From NCBI RefSeq assembly GCF_003071365.1, contig NZ_CP028960.1, positions 1,550,001-1,614,000 of the forward strand: a DNA stretch of 64,000 bases, read 5' to 3'. The notes beneath the pieces were generated by a model. That model made no database searches and was not told the origin of the DNA. It worked only from the letters and a program-made list of their open reading frames with translations. Made by a program: the position numbers and the translations under genes. Numbering within the stretch: the stretch's first letter is position 1; each line of letters starts with the position of its first letter. The DNA comes from Methyloceanibacter sp. wino2 (GTDB lineage: Bacteria; Pseudomonadota; Alphaproteobacteria; Rhizobiales; Methyloligellaceae). Shown here piece by piece: positions 34,796 to 43,654 of this stretch.

Positions 34796-35722
34796 ATGGC
34801 GGCCGAAAGCACGGCAAAGAAGCCCGATCGGGACACATTCGGCGCCATCACGCTCACCAGTCCGGACAAGGTGCTGTATCCCTCGGTTCCGCTGACCAAG
34901 CGCGATCTGGCCGAGTACGATGTCCGAATCGCGGAAGCCATGCTCCCTTACGTCGCCAACCGGCCCATCAGCCTCGTGCGCTGCCCCGCGGGCCTCGGTG
35001 GTCCTCGCTTCTTTCAGCGGCACGCAACCAAGGGCATGTCCGAGGAGATCAAGCAGGTGGACGTTCCCGGCGGCGAGACCGATCAGCCGTATCTCTATAT
35101 CGACGATGAGAATGGACTGTTTGCGCTGACGCAAATCGGAACGCTGGAGATTCACGATTGGGGCGTCACCGTCGACAAACTCGAAACGCCGGACCGGCTC
35201 GTCTTCGATCTCGACCCGGATGAGGAGCTGGGGTTCGACGTTCTGAGAGAGGCCGCACGGCACGTGCGCGATTTTCTCGCCAAGCTCGGCCTGACGAGTT
35301 TTCTCAAGGCCACGGGCGGCAAAGGTGTCCATGTCGTCGCGCCGCTGACGCCCAAGGCCGATTGGCCGGCGGTGAAGGCTTTCGCGCGCGCGGTCGCCGA
35401 CGCGCTCGTGGCGGAGGTGCCGGATCGCTATACGGCGAACCCGCTCAAGCGCACCCGCACCGGCAAGATCTTCATCGACTATCTGCGCAATGGCCGGGGC
35501 AGTTCGGCGATCTGCAACTACTCGCCGCGCGCCAAACCCGGGGCGCCCGTGGCCACGCCCTTGCGTTGGGACGAATTGGCCGGCCTCAAGAGCGGCGCGC
35601 CATATTCGGTCAAGACGCTGCCCCGCCGCCTGTCCCAGCTGAAATCCGACCCTTGGGAGGGCTATTTCACGACACGGCAGTCGATGACGGCGCGCGCCCG
35701 CAAGGCGCTTGGCCTCGATTAA
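34796..35722 (+). CDS. Stand-alone LigD-type DNA polymerase/primase domain protein
   Basis: A 308-residue archaeo-eukaryotic primase-fold polymerase, the family of the LigD polymerase domain used in bacterial non-homologous end joining. Catalytic Asp pair D138-x-D140 in 'LVFDLDPDEEL', the 'TGGKGVHVV' motif at 173-181 and 'KIFIDYLRNGRG' are present. Most LigD proteins also contain ligase and phosphoesterase domains; here only the polymerase is present and no Ku gene lies in the window. The 216-base gap to the divergent SDR holds no gene that I can see. Confidence 0.9.
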   Translation: MAAESTAKKPDRDTFGAITLTSPDKVLYPSVPLTKRDLAEYDVRIAEAMLPYVANRPISLVRCPAGLGGPRFFQRHATKGMSEEIKQVDVPGGETDQPYLYIDDENGLFALTQIGTLEIHDWGVTVDKLETPDRLVFDLDPDEELGFDVLREAARHVRDFLAKLGLTSFLKATGGKGVHVVAPLTPKADWPAVKAFARAVADALVAEVPDRYTANPLKRTRTGKIFIDYLRNGRGSSAICNYSPRAKPGAPVATPLRWDELAGLKSGAPYSVKTLPRRLSQLKSDPWEGYFTTRQSMTARARKALGLD

Positions 35723-35816
35723 CGGCTGTATCCTGCCAGTTCTGGAGACCAGACCGGGGGCCGTCAGGGCCTCGCATTGAAGAATTGTTCACAAACTTGG
35801 CCCCAAAGTCGTGCCC

Positions 35817-36632
35817 ATGTTGGGGGCTCGTATTGCGTATCCGGCCGCCGCGCTGGCAGCTTCTGTCTTTCTCAGTTCATGCGGCGGCGGCGGTATTCCG
35901 AACGACACGCGCGCGGAATGGCGCGACCGTGCCGAGGCACAATGCATGGCGTCGGGCCAAGTGCGCGCGTCTTCTTATGTGACGCAGGCCTCGTCGATCC
36001 GCGGCCGTAGCGCCTGCGGCATTTTGGCGCCGCTACGGGTCTCGGCGGCGCTCGGCGGCCGTGTCCGCGTCACGCCGACCGCGACCATCGGCTGTCCCAT
36101 GACGGCGGCGCTGGATCGCTGGCTCAACAATTCCGTACAGCGTGCCGCCATGCGCCAGTTCCGGCAGCCCGTGGTCGAGATCAAGCAGATCTCCGCCTAT
36201 AGCTGCCGCGGCCGAAACAGCAAATCGACCGGCAAGCTGTCCGAGCACGCCTTCGGCAACGCTTTGGATATTGCCGGATTCACGCTCGCGGATGGGCGCA
36301 CCATCACGGTCGTCAAAGGCTGGTGGCGCGGCACGCCTGCCGAAAAAGCATTCCTGCGCGAAGCTTTCGCAGGCGCTTGCCGCGAGTTCTTCACGGTTCT
36401 CGGGCCGGGCAGCGACCGGGCCCACTACAACCATTTCCACGTGGACCTGCTCATTACCAACGTATCGAAGGGTGGCGGCCACTACTGCCGGCCGCAGCCG
36501 AAGCAAGGCCTGTTCGCAGCGGCCGACGACACGTCGCCGGTCTCGACGGCATCGGTCAAGCCGATCCCCTTCACCGGAACGACCGAAGCGGACCAGCAGA
36601 TGCCGGCGTACACGCTGGGGCCTGCCCACTAG
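35817..36632 (+). CDS. Extensin family lipoprotein
   Basis: A 271-residue protein with an N-terminal lipoprotein signal ('ALAASVFLSSC', lipidated Cys near residue 22) and an extensin-like C domain: 'LSEHAFGNALDIAGFTLADG' and 'GSDRAHYNHFHVDLL' carry the conserved His/Asp residues, an arrangement like that of LAS-type peptidoglycan peptidases. The family is common in Hyphomicrobiales and its function is not settled; a cell-wall role is likely. The ATG at 35817 is preferred; a GTG at 35811 in frame is possible. Confidence 0.85.
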   Translation: MLGARIAYPAAALAASVFLSSCGGGGIPNDTRAEWRDRAEAQCMASGQVRASSYVTQASSIRGRSACGILAPLRVSAALGGRVRVTPTATIGCPMTAALDRWLNNSVQRAAMRQFRQPVVEIKQISAYSCRGRNSKSTGKLSEHAFGNALDIAGFTLADGRTITVVKGWWRGTPAEKAFLREAFAGACREFFTVLGPGSDRAHYNHFHVDLLITNVSKGGGHYCRPQPKQGLFAAADDTSPVSTASVKPIPFTGTTEADQQMPAYTLGPAH

Positions 36633-36782
36633 GGGGGAGAAAACAGCCGACTGTGGCTCATCCGCAACTTCGCAGACGCACCATTGGGGTATGATCAGTT
36701 CGGGGAAGAATCGCACCAGGAACGCTTTAACCAAGGCGTAAGCCCATGTTTTTCCTTGGGCTTCGTTCGATCGGAGGACGCG

Positions 36783-37004
36783 ATGGCAGCCGAATCGTTG
36801 GTGCAAATGCTCGAGGAAATCGCCGTAGGGCTGAAATCGGGCGACGAGGAAGTCTATGGCTGGCTTCGGGATCAACTCAAAGAGTGCGGCGGCAGCGAAG
36901 TGTCCGTCGAACTGGCTATGGGTGTGATCGCCAGGCTCCTGCCGGAAGAAGCTCAAGGCAGCATAGAACTCGCCGAGCACTATAACCGCCGCTGGGCCCA
37001 CTAG
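36783..37004 (+). CDS. Small acidic hypothetical protein
   Basis: A 73-residue soluble, helical protein ('ESLVQMLEEIAVGLKSGDEEVYGWLRDQLKE'). The ATG at 36783 has a good GGAGGA ribosome binding site. No domain is recognised. It is isolated between the extensin gene and the convergent cobD gene. Confidence 0.6.
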   Translation: MAAESLVQMLEEIAVGLKSGDEEVYGWLRDQLKECGGSEVSVELAMGVIARLLPEEAQGSIELAEHYNRRWAH

Positions 37005-37025
37005 GCCGCTCCCGCGGAAGGCCCC

Positions 37026-38087
37026 CTAAGACGGGGATTTGAGCGCGCCGCTCAGGCGTTGCCACTCTACTTCTTTTCCCGGAAGACCGAATCGCAAGAG
37101 TTGCGGGTTCTCCTCGAACCGGCGCACGAAGATGCCTGCCTCGCCGAGCGTTGTGAAAACCGCCTGCGCGCGCGGGCTGCTGACGAGGCAGAAGAGATCC
37201 GTACGGCCCACCGGTGTCAGACCGGCCGCGCTAAGCAATGTCTCCAGCCGCTCCGATGCGGTTCTCAGTGCCATTCGGGTGCCGTCTATCCAAGCCCGGT
37301 CGGCGAGCGCCGCGGCGCCAATGGACAGCGCCGGCCCGGAAACCGGCCATGGACCAAGCCGGGCGCGAAGCCGTTCCGCCAGCGAGCGGTTCACCAGCGC
37401 AAAACTGAGACGCAAGCCTGCAAGACCGAAGAACTTGCCGAACGAGCGCAGCACGGCGATGGGCGCGTGTTCGACCTGATCCGAGACGCTGGCGCCTTCG
37501 GGGCCGACATCCATGAAGGCCTCATCCACAACCAAAATGCCGCCGTTCGCCTTCTGCTCGTCAGCCAGGTTCGACAGGTCGTCTTTGGACGTCACGCGCC
37601 CATCGGGATTGTTGGGATTGACCACCACGGCCAGCGAGGCGCCGCCGAGGTCGGCGAGGCTTCCGACCGTCGCCACCGCGTGGCCTCCCAGCGCCGCAAC
37701 ACGCGCATGTTCTGCATAAGTTGGCCCCAGAATCGCGGCGGACCCTTGCGGCATGAGATCGGCGATCAGCGCCATCAAGATCTGGCTTCCCGGCGCGGCC
37801 ACCACGTTTTGCGCCGACGGCGCGCCGTAGAAGGCCGCAGCGAGATCTAAGAGGCGCGCGAGCGCCGCGGGTTCGGGGAGCCGTGCAAAATCTTCTTCGC
37901 CCAGAGACGCGATAGGATAGGGATGTGGGTTGATGCCGGTCGACAGGTCGACGATCGGCTGAGGCGCATTGGGAAACTGCGCGCGTGCTGCGGCGAGATC
38001 GCCGCCGTGCAACAACGAGGCGTGCGTTTCGTCCGCGGCATTTGCGGTTTTGAGGCGATTGAGTGGAGATGGACCGGGTGACGTCAT
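37026..38087 (-). CDS. cobD: Threonine-phosphate decarboxylase of cobalamin synthesis (CobD; CobC in Pseudomonas denitrificans naming)
   Basis: PLP enzyme that makes (R)-1-amino-2-propanol phosphate for the nucleotide loop of B12. The 353-residue protein is a class I aminotransferase fold with 'PQPIVDLSTGINPHPYP' at the N-terminus, 'VVVNPNNPDGRV' and the PLP lysine in 'LRSFGKFFGLAGLRLSFAL'. Its start codon overlaps that of the divergent cbiB inside the CATG at 38085-38088, so each gene's upstream signals lie in the other's coding sequence. Confidence 0.92.
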   Translation of the reverse strand: MTSPGPSPLNRLKTANAADETHASLLHGGDLAAARAQFPNAPQPIVDLSTGINPHPYPIASLGEEDFARLPEPAALARLLDLAAAFYGAPSAQNVVAAPGSQILMALIADLMPQGSAAILGPTYAEHARVAALGGHAVATVGSLADLGGASLAVVVNPNNPDGRVTSKDDLSNLADEQKANGGILVVDEAFMDVGPEGASVSDQVEHAPIAVLRSFGKFFGLAGLRLSFALVNRSLAERLRARLGPWPVSGPALSIGAAALADRAWIDGTRMALRTASERLETLLSAAGLTPVGRTDLFCLVSSPRAQAVFTTLGEAGIFVRRFEENPQLLRFGLPGKEVEWQRLSGALKSPS

Positions 38088-39063
38088 GGCAGCACCGCTA
38101 GCGCTTCTTGCGATGCTCGTCGAGCTTGCCGTCGGCTATCCCGCCTGGCTTGCGGCGCGAATCGGCCATCCCGTGACGTGGATGGGGCGTTTGATCGGCT
38201 GGCTTGATGCGCGGCTCAACGACTCCGCGGCGGACGGCGAGGCGCGACGGCGTGCGGGCCTCATGGCGCTCGTGCTCCTGCTGTTGGTTGTCGGCGCTTG
38301 CGCGATTCTTCTCGAGAGCGCGCTCCTGATGCTGCCGTTCGGGCTTTTCTTTGCCGCGGTCGCGGCGAGCACGCTGATCGCGCAGCGTAGTCTCTATGCC
38401 CACGTGGCGGCCGTGGCCGCGGCGCTCGAGAGCGGGACGATGGAGGACGCACGTCATGCCGTCTCGGAAATCGTCGGTCGCGATACGACTAAGCTCGATG
38501 AAGCCGGCATCGCGCGTGCGGCCATCGAAAGTCTCGCCGAGAATTTTTCCGACGGCGTCGTATCGCCCGTGATTTGGCTGGGGCTTGCCGGCCTCACGGG
38601 CGGAGCGCTCTACAAGGCCGTGAACACCGCCGACAGCATGATCGGCCATCGCTCGGCGCGTTACGAGGATTTCGGACGCGCATCCGCTCTGCTCGACGAT
38701 GTGGTCAATCTGCCGGGCGCGCGCCTGTCCGGGTTGTTGCTTGTCGGCGCGGCGGCCATTACCGACAAGGCTTCTCCCGAGGAAGCCTGGAATGCGATGC
38801 GGCGCGATGCGGCCAAACACGCCTCCCCCAATGCCGGTTACCCGGAGGCGGCCATGGCGGGCGCGCTCGGTGTGGCCTTGGGCGGACCGCGGACCTATGC
38901 CGGATCGAGAAACGACAGCCCTTGGCTCGGCGATGGCCGGCGCACGGCAACCGCACAAGACATTCGCGCCGCCCTTCGGCTTTACGCCCGTGCCGACGGC
39001 CTGTTGATCGCACTTGTGGCGATCGCGGCCGCGCTCAGCGTGATCCTCAGCGCGACAATGTAA
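38086..39063 (+). CDS. cbiB: Adenosylcobinamide-phosphate synthase CbiB (CobD in P. denitrificans naming)
   Basis: Inner-membrane enzyme attaching the aminopropanol linker to adenosylcobyric acid. The 325-residue protein has several membrane segments (for example '[23 protein letters not shown]') and the family blocks '[17 protein letters not shown]', '[43 protein letters not shown]' and '[20 protein letters not shown]'. The ATG at 38086 gives a normal N-terminus. It converges with cobQ, overlapping it by 17 bases. Confidence 0.93.
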   Translation: MAAPLALLAMLVELAVGYPAWLAARIGHPVTWMGRLIGWLDARLNDSAADGEARRRAGLMALVLLLLVVGACAILLESALLMLPFGLFFAAVAASTLIAQRSLYAHVAAVAAALESGTMEDARHAVSEIVGRDTTKLDEAGIARAAIESLAENFSDGVVSPVIWLGLAGLTGGALYKAVNTADSMIGHRSARYEDFGRASALLDDVVNLPGARLSGLLLVGAAAITDKASPEEAWNAMRRDAAKHASPNAGYPEAAMAGALGVALGGPRTYAGSRNDSPWLGDGRRTATAQDIRAALRLYARADGLLIALVAIAAALSVILSATM

Positions 39064-40507
39064 GAAGACGGTCGATGTCGACATGCTCCTCCAAATGGGC
39101 GGCAAGGTCGTCCAGAACGGCGTCGACCTGTTCATCGTAACGGACCTGCGAGGGGCCTGCGGCAAACCGGGCAAGCCACGCGGCGCGCTGGTGGTCGTCG
39201 GCGAATAGCCCATGCACATACGTGCCGTACACTTGGCGATCGGCCGAGATCGCGCCGTCTTGGAACCCCGTGTCGAGTCGGGCGAAGGGGCGCCCGCAAT
39301 CGGGGCCCTTCGTGCGGCCCATATGCATTTCGTAGCCCTCGAAGGGCACTCCGTCGAAGGTGTGGCCGGACGCCGGCTCGAGCCGCTTGTCTCCCGAGAG
39401 CGTCGTCTCGATATCGAGGAGCCCCAAGCCTTCGGCTTCACCCGGCGCCCCTTCGATACCCTCCGGATCGCGCAAGACCCGCCCGAGCATCTGATACCCG
39501 CCGCATAGGCCGAGCACAGATCCGCCCCGGCGCAGATGAGCGTCGATATCGATGTCGAACCCGGCGTCGCGAAGAACGCGCAAGTCGGACAGCGTCGCTT
39601 TCGAGCCCGGCAGGACGATAAGCTGCGCATCCCCGGGCAGCGCCTCACCAGGCCGTACACGGACGACTTCGACGGCCGGCTCGGCGGCGAGCGGATCGAG
39701 GTCGTCGAAATTGGCGATATGGGGTAGCACCGGCACGGCGACCTTCAGCGTCGCATCCGTCTTGGCCGCCTGTTGCTGCTCGAGCGCTAACGCGTCTTCG
39801 GCCGGCAGGGCTCTTGCGCCTGCGAAAAACGGAATGAGGCCGAGCGGCTCCCAGCCGGTCTCTCTTGCGATGCGCACCATGCCGTCCGCGAAAAGAGACG
39901 GGTCGCCTCTGAATTTGTTGACGAGGAATCCGCGGATCATCGCGGCATCTTCGGGGGCAAGCACGGCCTTGGTGCCCACGAGGCTGGCGATGACGCCGCC
40001 GCGGTCGATATCGCCGATAAGAACGACCGGCACGTCAGCCTCACGTGCAAAACCCATATTGGCGATGTCGTTTGCGCGGAGATTGACTTCCGACGCGCTG
40101 CCCGCCCCTTCCACCAGCACGATGTCCGCCTCGTCCTTGAGAAGGGCGAAGCTATCCTGCACCGCGTCCATGAGCTCGGGCTTGAGCGCCTGGTAGTCCG
40201 CAGCCTTGGCCTTTCCGTAAACCTGGCCGCGCACGATGATCTGCGCGCCGACCTCGCTTTGTGGCTTGAGCAGCACCGGGTTCATGTGAACGCTTGGGGT
40301 CTCGCGGGCCGCGCGCGCTTGCAGCGCCTGTGCCCGCCCGATCTCACCCCCATCGAGGGTGACGGCCGCATTGTTCGACATGTTTTGCGGCTTGAAGGGC
40401 AAGACCTTAAACCCGCGGGACACGAGTGCGCGCGCTAGCCCGGCCACGATCAGGGACTTGCCCACATCGGAGCCCGTGCCCTGAAACATGAGCGCGCGGG
40501 CGGTCAT
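39047..40507 (-). CDS. cobQ: Cobyric acid synthase CobQ
   Basis: Glutamine amidotransferase that amidates four side chains of adenosylcobyrinic acid a,c-diamide using ATP. The 486-residue protein has the N-terminal P-loop-like '[22 protein letters not shown]', '[29 protein letters not shown]', and the amidotransferase part with the nucleophile region '[15 protein letters not shown]' and C-terminal His '[10 protein letters not shown]'. The ATG at 40507 fits the P-loop position. It is the last gene of the minus-strand operon hupE-cobU-cobO-cobQ. Confidence 0.95.
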   Translation of the reverse strand: MTARALMFQGTGSDVGKSLIVAGLARALVSRGFKVLPFKPQNMSNNAAVTLDGGEIGRAQALQARAARETPSVHMNPVLLKPQSEVGAQIIVRGQVYGKAKAADYQALKPELMDAVQDSFALLKDEADIVLVEGAGSASEVNLRANDIANMGFAREADVPVVLIGDIDRGGVIASLVGTKAVLAPEDAAMIRGFLVNKFRGDPSLFADGMVRIARETGWEPLGLIPFFAGARALPAEDALALEQQQAAKTDATLKVAVPVLPHIANFDDLDPLAAEPAVEVVRVRPGEALPGDAQLIVLPGSKATLSDLRVLRDAGFDIDIDAHLRRGGSVLGLCGGYQMLGRVLRDPEGIEGAPGEAEGLGLLDIETTLSGDKRLEPASGHTFDGVPFEGYEMHMGRTKGPDCGRPFARLDTGFQDGAISADRQVYGTYVHGLFADDHQRAAWLARFAAGPSQVRYDEQVDAVLDDLAAHLEEHVDIDRLLTLSR

Positions 40508-40509
40508 CG

Positions 40510-41127
40510 CTAGAATTCGATGCCGGCTTGCGCCTTCACCCCGGCGGCGAAATGGTGCTTCACGAGCGTCATGTCGGTAACGAGGTCCGCGGCTTCGATC
40601 AGCGCTGGCTTGGCGTTGCGCCCCGTCACGATCACATGGAGGTCCGGGCGCCGCGCCTTCAGCGTGGCCACGACTTCGTCGAACGGCAGATAGTCGTAGC
40701 GCAGGGCGATGTTCAACTCGTCGAGAATGACGAGGCTGAAGCTGGGGTCGTCCATCAGCTCGACCGCCTTGGCCCAAGCACGCTCCGCCGCGGCGATGTC
40801 GCGTTCCAGATCCTGGGTCTCCCAGGTGAAACCTTCGCCCATGGAATACCAGGCGACCTGGTCCCCGAACTTCTCAAGCGCATCGCGCTCCGCCGTGTGC
40901 CACGCGCCCTTGACGAACTGCACGATGCCGACGCGTTTGCCCCGGCCGACCATACGCAAGGCAAGACCGAAAGCCGCCGTCGACTTGCCCTTGCCCGTTC
41001 CGGTGTGAACGATCAGGAGACCCTTCTCGACCGTCTTCTCGGCCACCTCGGCATCCTGCGCCTTTTTGCGGTTCGCCATCTTGGCGCGATGGCGCTCGAG
41101 GTCCTTTTCATCGACCGACTTGGTCAT
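40510..41127 (-). CDS. cobO: Cob(I)yrinic acid a,c-diamide adenosyltransferase CobO
   Basis: Transfers the 5'-deoxyadenosyl group of ATP to cobalt. The 205-residue protein has the P-loop '[35 protein letters not shown]', '[16 protein letters not shown]' and the C-terminal '[11 protein letters not shown]' characteristic of CobO/CobA. It overlaps the upstream cobU by 4 bases and precedes cobQ by 2. Confidence 0.96.
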   Translation of the reverse strand: MTKSVDEKDLERHRAKMANRKKAQDAEVAEKTVEKGLLIVHTGTGKGKSTAAFGLALRMVGRGKRVGIVQFVKGAWHTAERDALEKFGDQVAWYSMGEGFTWETQDLERDIAAAERAWAKAVELMDDPSFSLVILDELNIALRYDYLPFDEVVATLKARRPDLHVIVTGRNAKPALIEAADLVTDMTLVKHHFAAGVKAQAGIEF

Positions 41128-41660
41128 GTGTTTCCTTTCACCACGAGAGGCTGGCCCGCGACCACGAAGATGACGCGGCTGGCGATGGCGGCAATGCGCT
41201 GGTTGAGGCGCCCTTGCGCGTCCCGGAAGGCTCGCCCCAGCGGCGTTTCCGGCACCAGCCCCAGACCGACTTCATTCGAGACGAGCACGGTGGCGTTCTC
41301 ACGGGCGTGCAAAGCCTGCTCCAGTCGAGTCGTCGCCTGCTCGATGTCGTAAGGGCCGTGCATGATATTCGAGAGCCACAAGGTCAAACAGTCCACCAGG
41401 ACGACAGCTCCTTTGGGTGCCGCGCCTATGGCATCGTGCAGATCGTGCGGCGCTTCCAGAGTCTGCCAACCAGCTTCACGCTGGGCCCGGTGCTCGGCGA
41501 TGCGCGCCACCATCTCGTCGTCATGCGCTTCGGCCGTGGCGATATAGACCCACGGCCGGGGCAGACTGGTGACGAAGCTCTCGGCGAAACGGCTCTTTCC
41601 GGAGCGGGCCCCCCCGAGGACGAAGGTGATCCCCTCGTCCTCGAGATCGGTACCTGTCAT
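41124..41660 (-). CDS. cobU: Bifunctional adenosylcobinamide kinase / guanylyltransferase CobU (CobP)
   Basis: Phosphorylates adenosylcobinamide and transfers GMP to give AdoCbi-GDP. The 178-residue protein shows 'FVLGGARSGKSRFAESF' (P-loop), 'VYIATAEAHDDEMVARIAEHRAQR' with the guanylylation His region, and 'LVDCLTLWLSNIM'. The ATG at 41660 matches the expected length. It lies 7 bases after hupE and overlaps cobO. Confidence 0.95.
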   Translation of the reverse strand: MTGTDLEDEGITFVLGGARSGKSRFAESFVTSLPRPWVYIATAEAHDDEMVARIAEHRAQREAGWQTLEAPHDLHDAIGAAPKGAVVLVDCLTLWLSNIMHGPYDIEQATTRLEQALHARENATVLVSNEVGLGLVPETPLGRAFRDAQGRLNQRIAAIASRVIFVVAGQPLVVKGNT

Positions 41661-41667
41661 TGAACCG

Positions 41668-42297
41668 CTATGCGCTGGGGATGATTTGCCCGAGCAGCGT
41701 CGCAAGACCGATGCCGACGACCACCGCGCCGGCCAGACGGGGCGCAATGGCCGAGACGGACGGGGAGCGCATGCGGAAGAGCATGGCGACACCGACGCTG
41801 AGAGCGCTCTGGATGATCACGAGACCGAGCAGATAGGCCACAAGCGGCGTGGACTCCGCCCCGAAGATCGACTCGCCATAGGCATAGCCATGAGCTAGGC
41901 CGGCAATGCCGAACAGCACCGCCCAGGCGGCCAGCGGAAGGGCGCGGCCACCGGCAAGCACAACGCCTGCAATCACCACGGACAGAGCCACGATCAGTTC
42001 GGCGCCGGGCATCTGGAACCCGCCGACATGGATGCCGACACCGACGGCCGATGCCGCGACGAAGAGAACCGGCAGGCCGAGATTGAGACCGCCGACGCCG
42101 ACCGCGACGCCCACGGCGATGAGAAAGGCCAGATGATCAAGCCCGACCACCGGGTGAGCGAGACCGGAAAGGAACCCTTGTGCGAAGGTCGACGGCAAGA
42201 CGCCGCCCATCGCGTGATGCGCAGAGGCCGGCGCGGCGGTGAGCACAAGCGCGGCGAGCGCCAGAAACGCGGTGCGCTGGAGAGAAGAACGGGTCAT
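41668..42297 (-). CDS. HupE/UreJ-family protein, probable cobalt transporter
   Basis: A 209-residue membrane protein with a signal-like N-terminus and about six membrane helices. The family blocks 'GLAHPVVGLDHLAFLIAVGVAVG' and 'GIAGLAHGYAYGES' contain the conserved metal-binding His/Asp residues. HupE/UreJ proteins transport nickel or cobalt. A cobalamin riboswitch directly upstream and cob genes downstream make cobalt the likely substrate. It is the first gene of a riboswitch-controlled operon. Confidence 0.88.
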   Translation of the reverse strand: MTRSSLQRTAFLALAALVLTAAPASAHHAMGGVLPSTFAQGFLSGLAHPVVGLDHLAFLIAVGVAVGVGGLNLGLPVLFVAASAVGVGIHVGGFQMPGAELIVALSVVIAGVVLAGGRALPLAAWAVLFGIAGLAHGYAYGESIFGAESTPLVAYLLGLVIIQSALSVGVAMLFRMRSPSVSAIAPRLAGAVVVGIGLATLLGQIIPSA

Positions 42298-42344
42298 GTG
42301 ATCCCCCTTGCGCCCTCCACCCGAGGGCGCGGTTCAAGGTTTGC

Positions 42345-42495
42345 GCCGCGGCAGGTTTCCTGGCTTTGCGGGTCTGCGCATCCCCTCCACCTTCCCGGAG
42401 CGGTTGCTCCAGTGGCCTGAGGAGGGGCGCTCTCCGCTTACAGTTGCGGGGGCAGCCACGGAATTGGGTAAGACCCTCACCGTATTCCCTTCTTG
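42345..42495 (-). promoter_or_regulatory. Cobalamin riboswitch upstream of the hupE-cobU-cobO-cobQ operon
   Basis: On the minus strand the leader contains the conserved core segments of the AdoCbl riboswitch: GGTGAGG and 'GCTGCCCCCGCAACTGTAAGCGG', 'GCCACTG' (42411-42418), and the B12 box AAGCCAGGAAACCTGCC (42350-42366). It ends about 50 bases before the hupE start. Binding of adenosylcobalamin is expected to repress the operon. Confidence 0.92.
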
Positions 42496-42528
42496 AATCC
42501 GCCTCATGCGGAAACCATCGGCGCCCCG

Positions 42529-42556
42529 ACTATAGCGACGTTCGCATGCGCCGCAA
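42529..42556 (-). promoter_or_regulatory. Possible promoter of the hupE riboswitch leader
   Basis: Minus strand TTGCGG (42551-42556) and TATAGT (42529-42534) with a 16-base spacer, about 35-45 bases before the riboswitch core. The -10 is good; the -35 is weak. Confidence 0.45.
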
Positions 42557-42589
42557 CCAAGCTCGTGACGCCGTGTGGGGATCGTTCGG

Positions 42590-42760
42590 CTACTGACGGC
42601 AGTCGCCGTCTCTCTCCTTTGACCGGCACTCGTTGTGAAGCTCTCCCGACCTCGGCCGGCCGGATGTGGTGACCTCGTCATAGTCGCTTGTCGGCCATTG
42701 CGAGCAGTTCCTGCACCAGTGCCAGGTATCGCTCCCCTTCCTCTTCCGGTAGGTAGGCAT
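42590..42760 (-). CDS. Small Cys-rich protein with a possible zinc-ribbon knuckle
   Basis: A 56-residue protein beginning 'MPTYRKRKGSDTWHWCRNCSQWP', with CxxC followed by 'NECRSKERDGDC', four cysteines able to bind one metal ion. It is preceded by GGAGG eight bases before the ATG at 42760. The look is of a conserved small protein family, but I do not know a function. It sits between two opposed cobalamin riboswitches and is read in the hupE direction, upstream of that riboswitch's promoter. Confidence 0.65.
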   Translation of the reverse strand: MPTYRKRKGSDTWHWCRNCSQWPTSDYDEVTTSGRPRSGELHNECRSKERDGDCRQ

Positions 42761-42872
42761 GGGGCTATCCTCCATAAGTTGTTTATGGTGGCGTTATACT
42801 CGCATTGCGTGCCTTTCTCAATACGGCGACCCAAGGGTGAACGGGGCAAGGGCGAGCGGGGCAAGGCCCGCA

Positions 42873-42902
42873 TTGACAAACACGCGCCTGGGGCCCTTAT
42901 GT
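42873..42902 (+). promoter_or_regulatory. Sigma-70-type promoter of the cobW-cobN riboswitch leader
   Basis: TTGACA at 42873-42878 and TTATGT at 42897-42902 with an 18-base spacer. It would start transcription near 42909, about 25-30 bases before the riboswitch core. Confidence 0.6.
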
Positions 42903-42929
42903 CCCTGATCGACGGTTGCTCGTTTCGAG

Positions 42930-43110
42930 CGAACAGGGAACGCGGTATGGAGGTTCTCCAAATCCGCGGCTGCCCCCGCAACTGTAAGCGGTGAGCCCAT
43001 GGAACGGTTTCAACACCGGTCTTGGGCGCCCGAGCCATCGCCACTGGGGAGACCCCGGGAAGGCGGCGAAGGGAGAGACCCGCGAAGCCAGGAGACCTGC
43101 CGTCGATCTA
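42930..43110 (+). promoter_or_regulatory. Cobalamin riboswitch upstream of the DUF1636-cobW-cobN operon
   Basis: Contains GGTATGGAGGTTCTCC, the conserved 'GCTGCCCCCGCAACTGTAAGCGG' core, GCCACTG (43040-43046) and the B12 box AAGCCAGGAGACCTGCC (43085-43101). It ends about 120 bases before the GTG start of the first gene. The two riboswitches share the core segments but have different peripheral stems. Confidence 0.93.
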
Positions 43111-43228
43111 GTCGTCCGCCGGGCGGGGTGCCTCTGCGACGGTTGGATCTTCGTCCGGCCCGAATCTGGGCCGACTTGCACCCTGTCTGCTGTGGCTTTC
43201 GCTTGAGATCGCCGAGGGATCTATCAGG

Positions 43229-43654
43229 GTGACATCTCCCCTAGACGCCAAGGACAGTGCCGCCAAGGTCCCGGACGGGCCGACCGTCTATGTCTGCGTG
43301 ACCTGCCGCAAGCCAGGTGAGGACGGCGATGGCCCGCGCGCGGGGCTCCTGCTCGCCGAGGCCACCGCCGAGGCCGCGCGCGGGACGGGTGTCACTGTCC
43401 GCCAGGTCGAATGCCTTGCCAATTGCCGCCGCTCGCTCAGTGCCGCGATGCGGAAGAAAGACAGCTGGACTTATGTCTTCGGCGACTTGACCGCCCCGGA
43501 CGATGCGGCAGCTCTCATCGACGGCGCGATGCTTCTCGCGGAGTCCGAAGACGGACTTCTGCCCTGGCGCGGCAGGCCCGACGCCCTGAAGGGCGGCCTC
43601 GTCGCCCGTGTTCCACCCCTCGTACTCGGCCCCATTCCGGAGGATTTCGAATGA
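43229..43654 (+). CDS. DUF1636 family protein, thioredoxin-like 2Fe-2S type
   Basis: A 141-residue protein with 'VYVCVTCRKPGEDG' (CxxC) and 'VRQVECLANCRRSLSAAMRKKDSWTYVFGDL' (CxxxC), the four-cysteine pattern of thioredoxin-like [2Fe-2S] proteins. DUF1636 genes commonly neighbour cobW and cobN; a metal or redox role in cobalt chelation is suggested but not proved. The start is GTG at 43229. It overlaps cobW in ATGA (43651-43654) and is the first gene behind the riboswitch. Confidence 0.88.
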   Translation: MTSPLDAKDSAAKVPDGPTVYVCVTCRKPGEDGDGPRAGLLLAEATAEAARGTGVTVRQVECLANCRRSLSAAMRKKDSWTYVFGDLTAPDDAAALIDGAMLLAESEDGLLPWRGRPDALKGGLVARVPPLVLGPIPEDFE

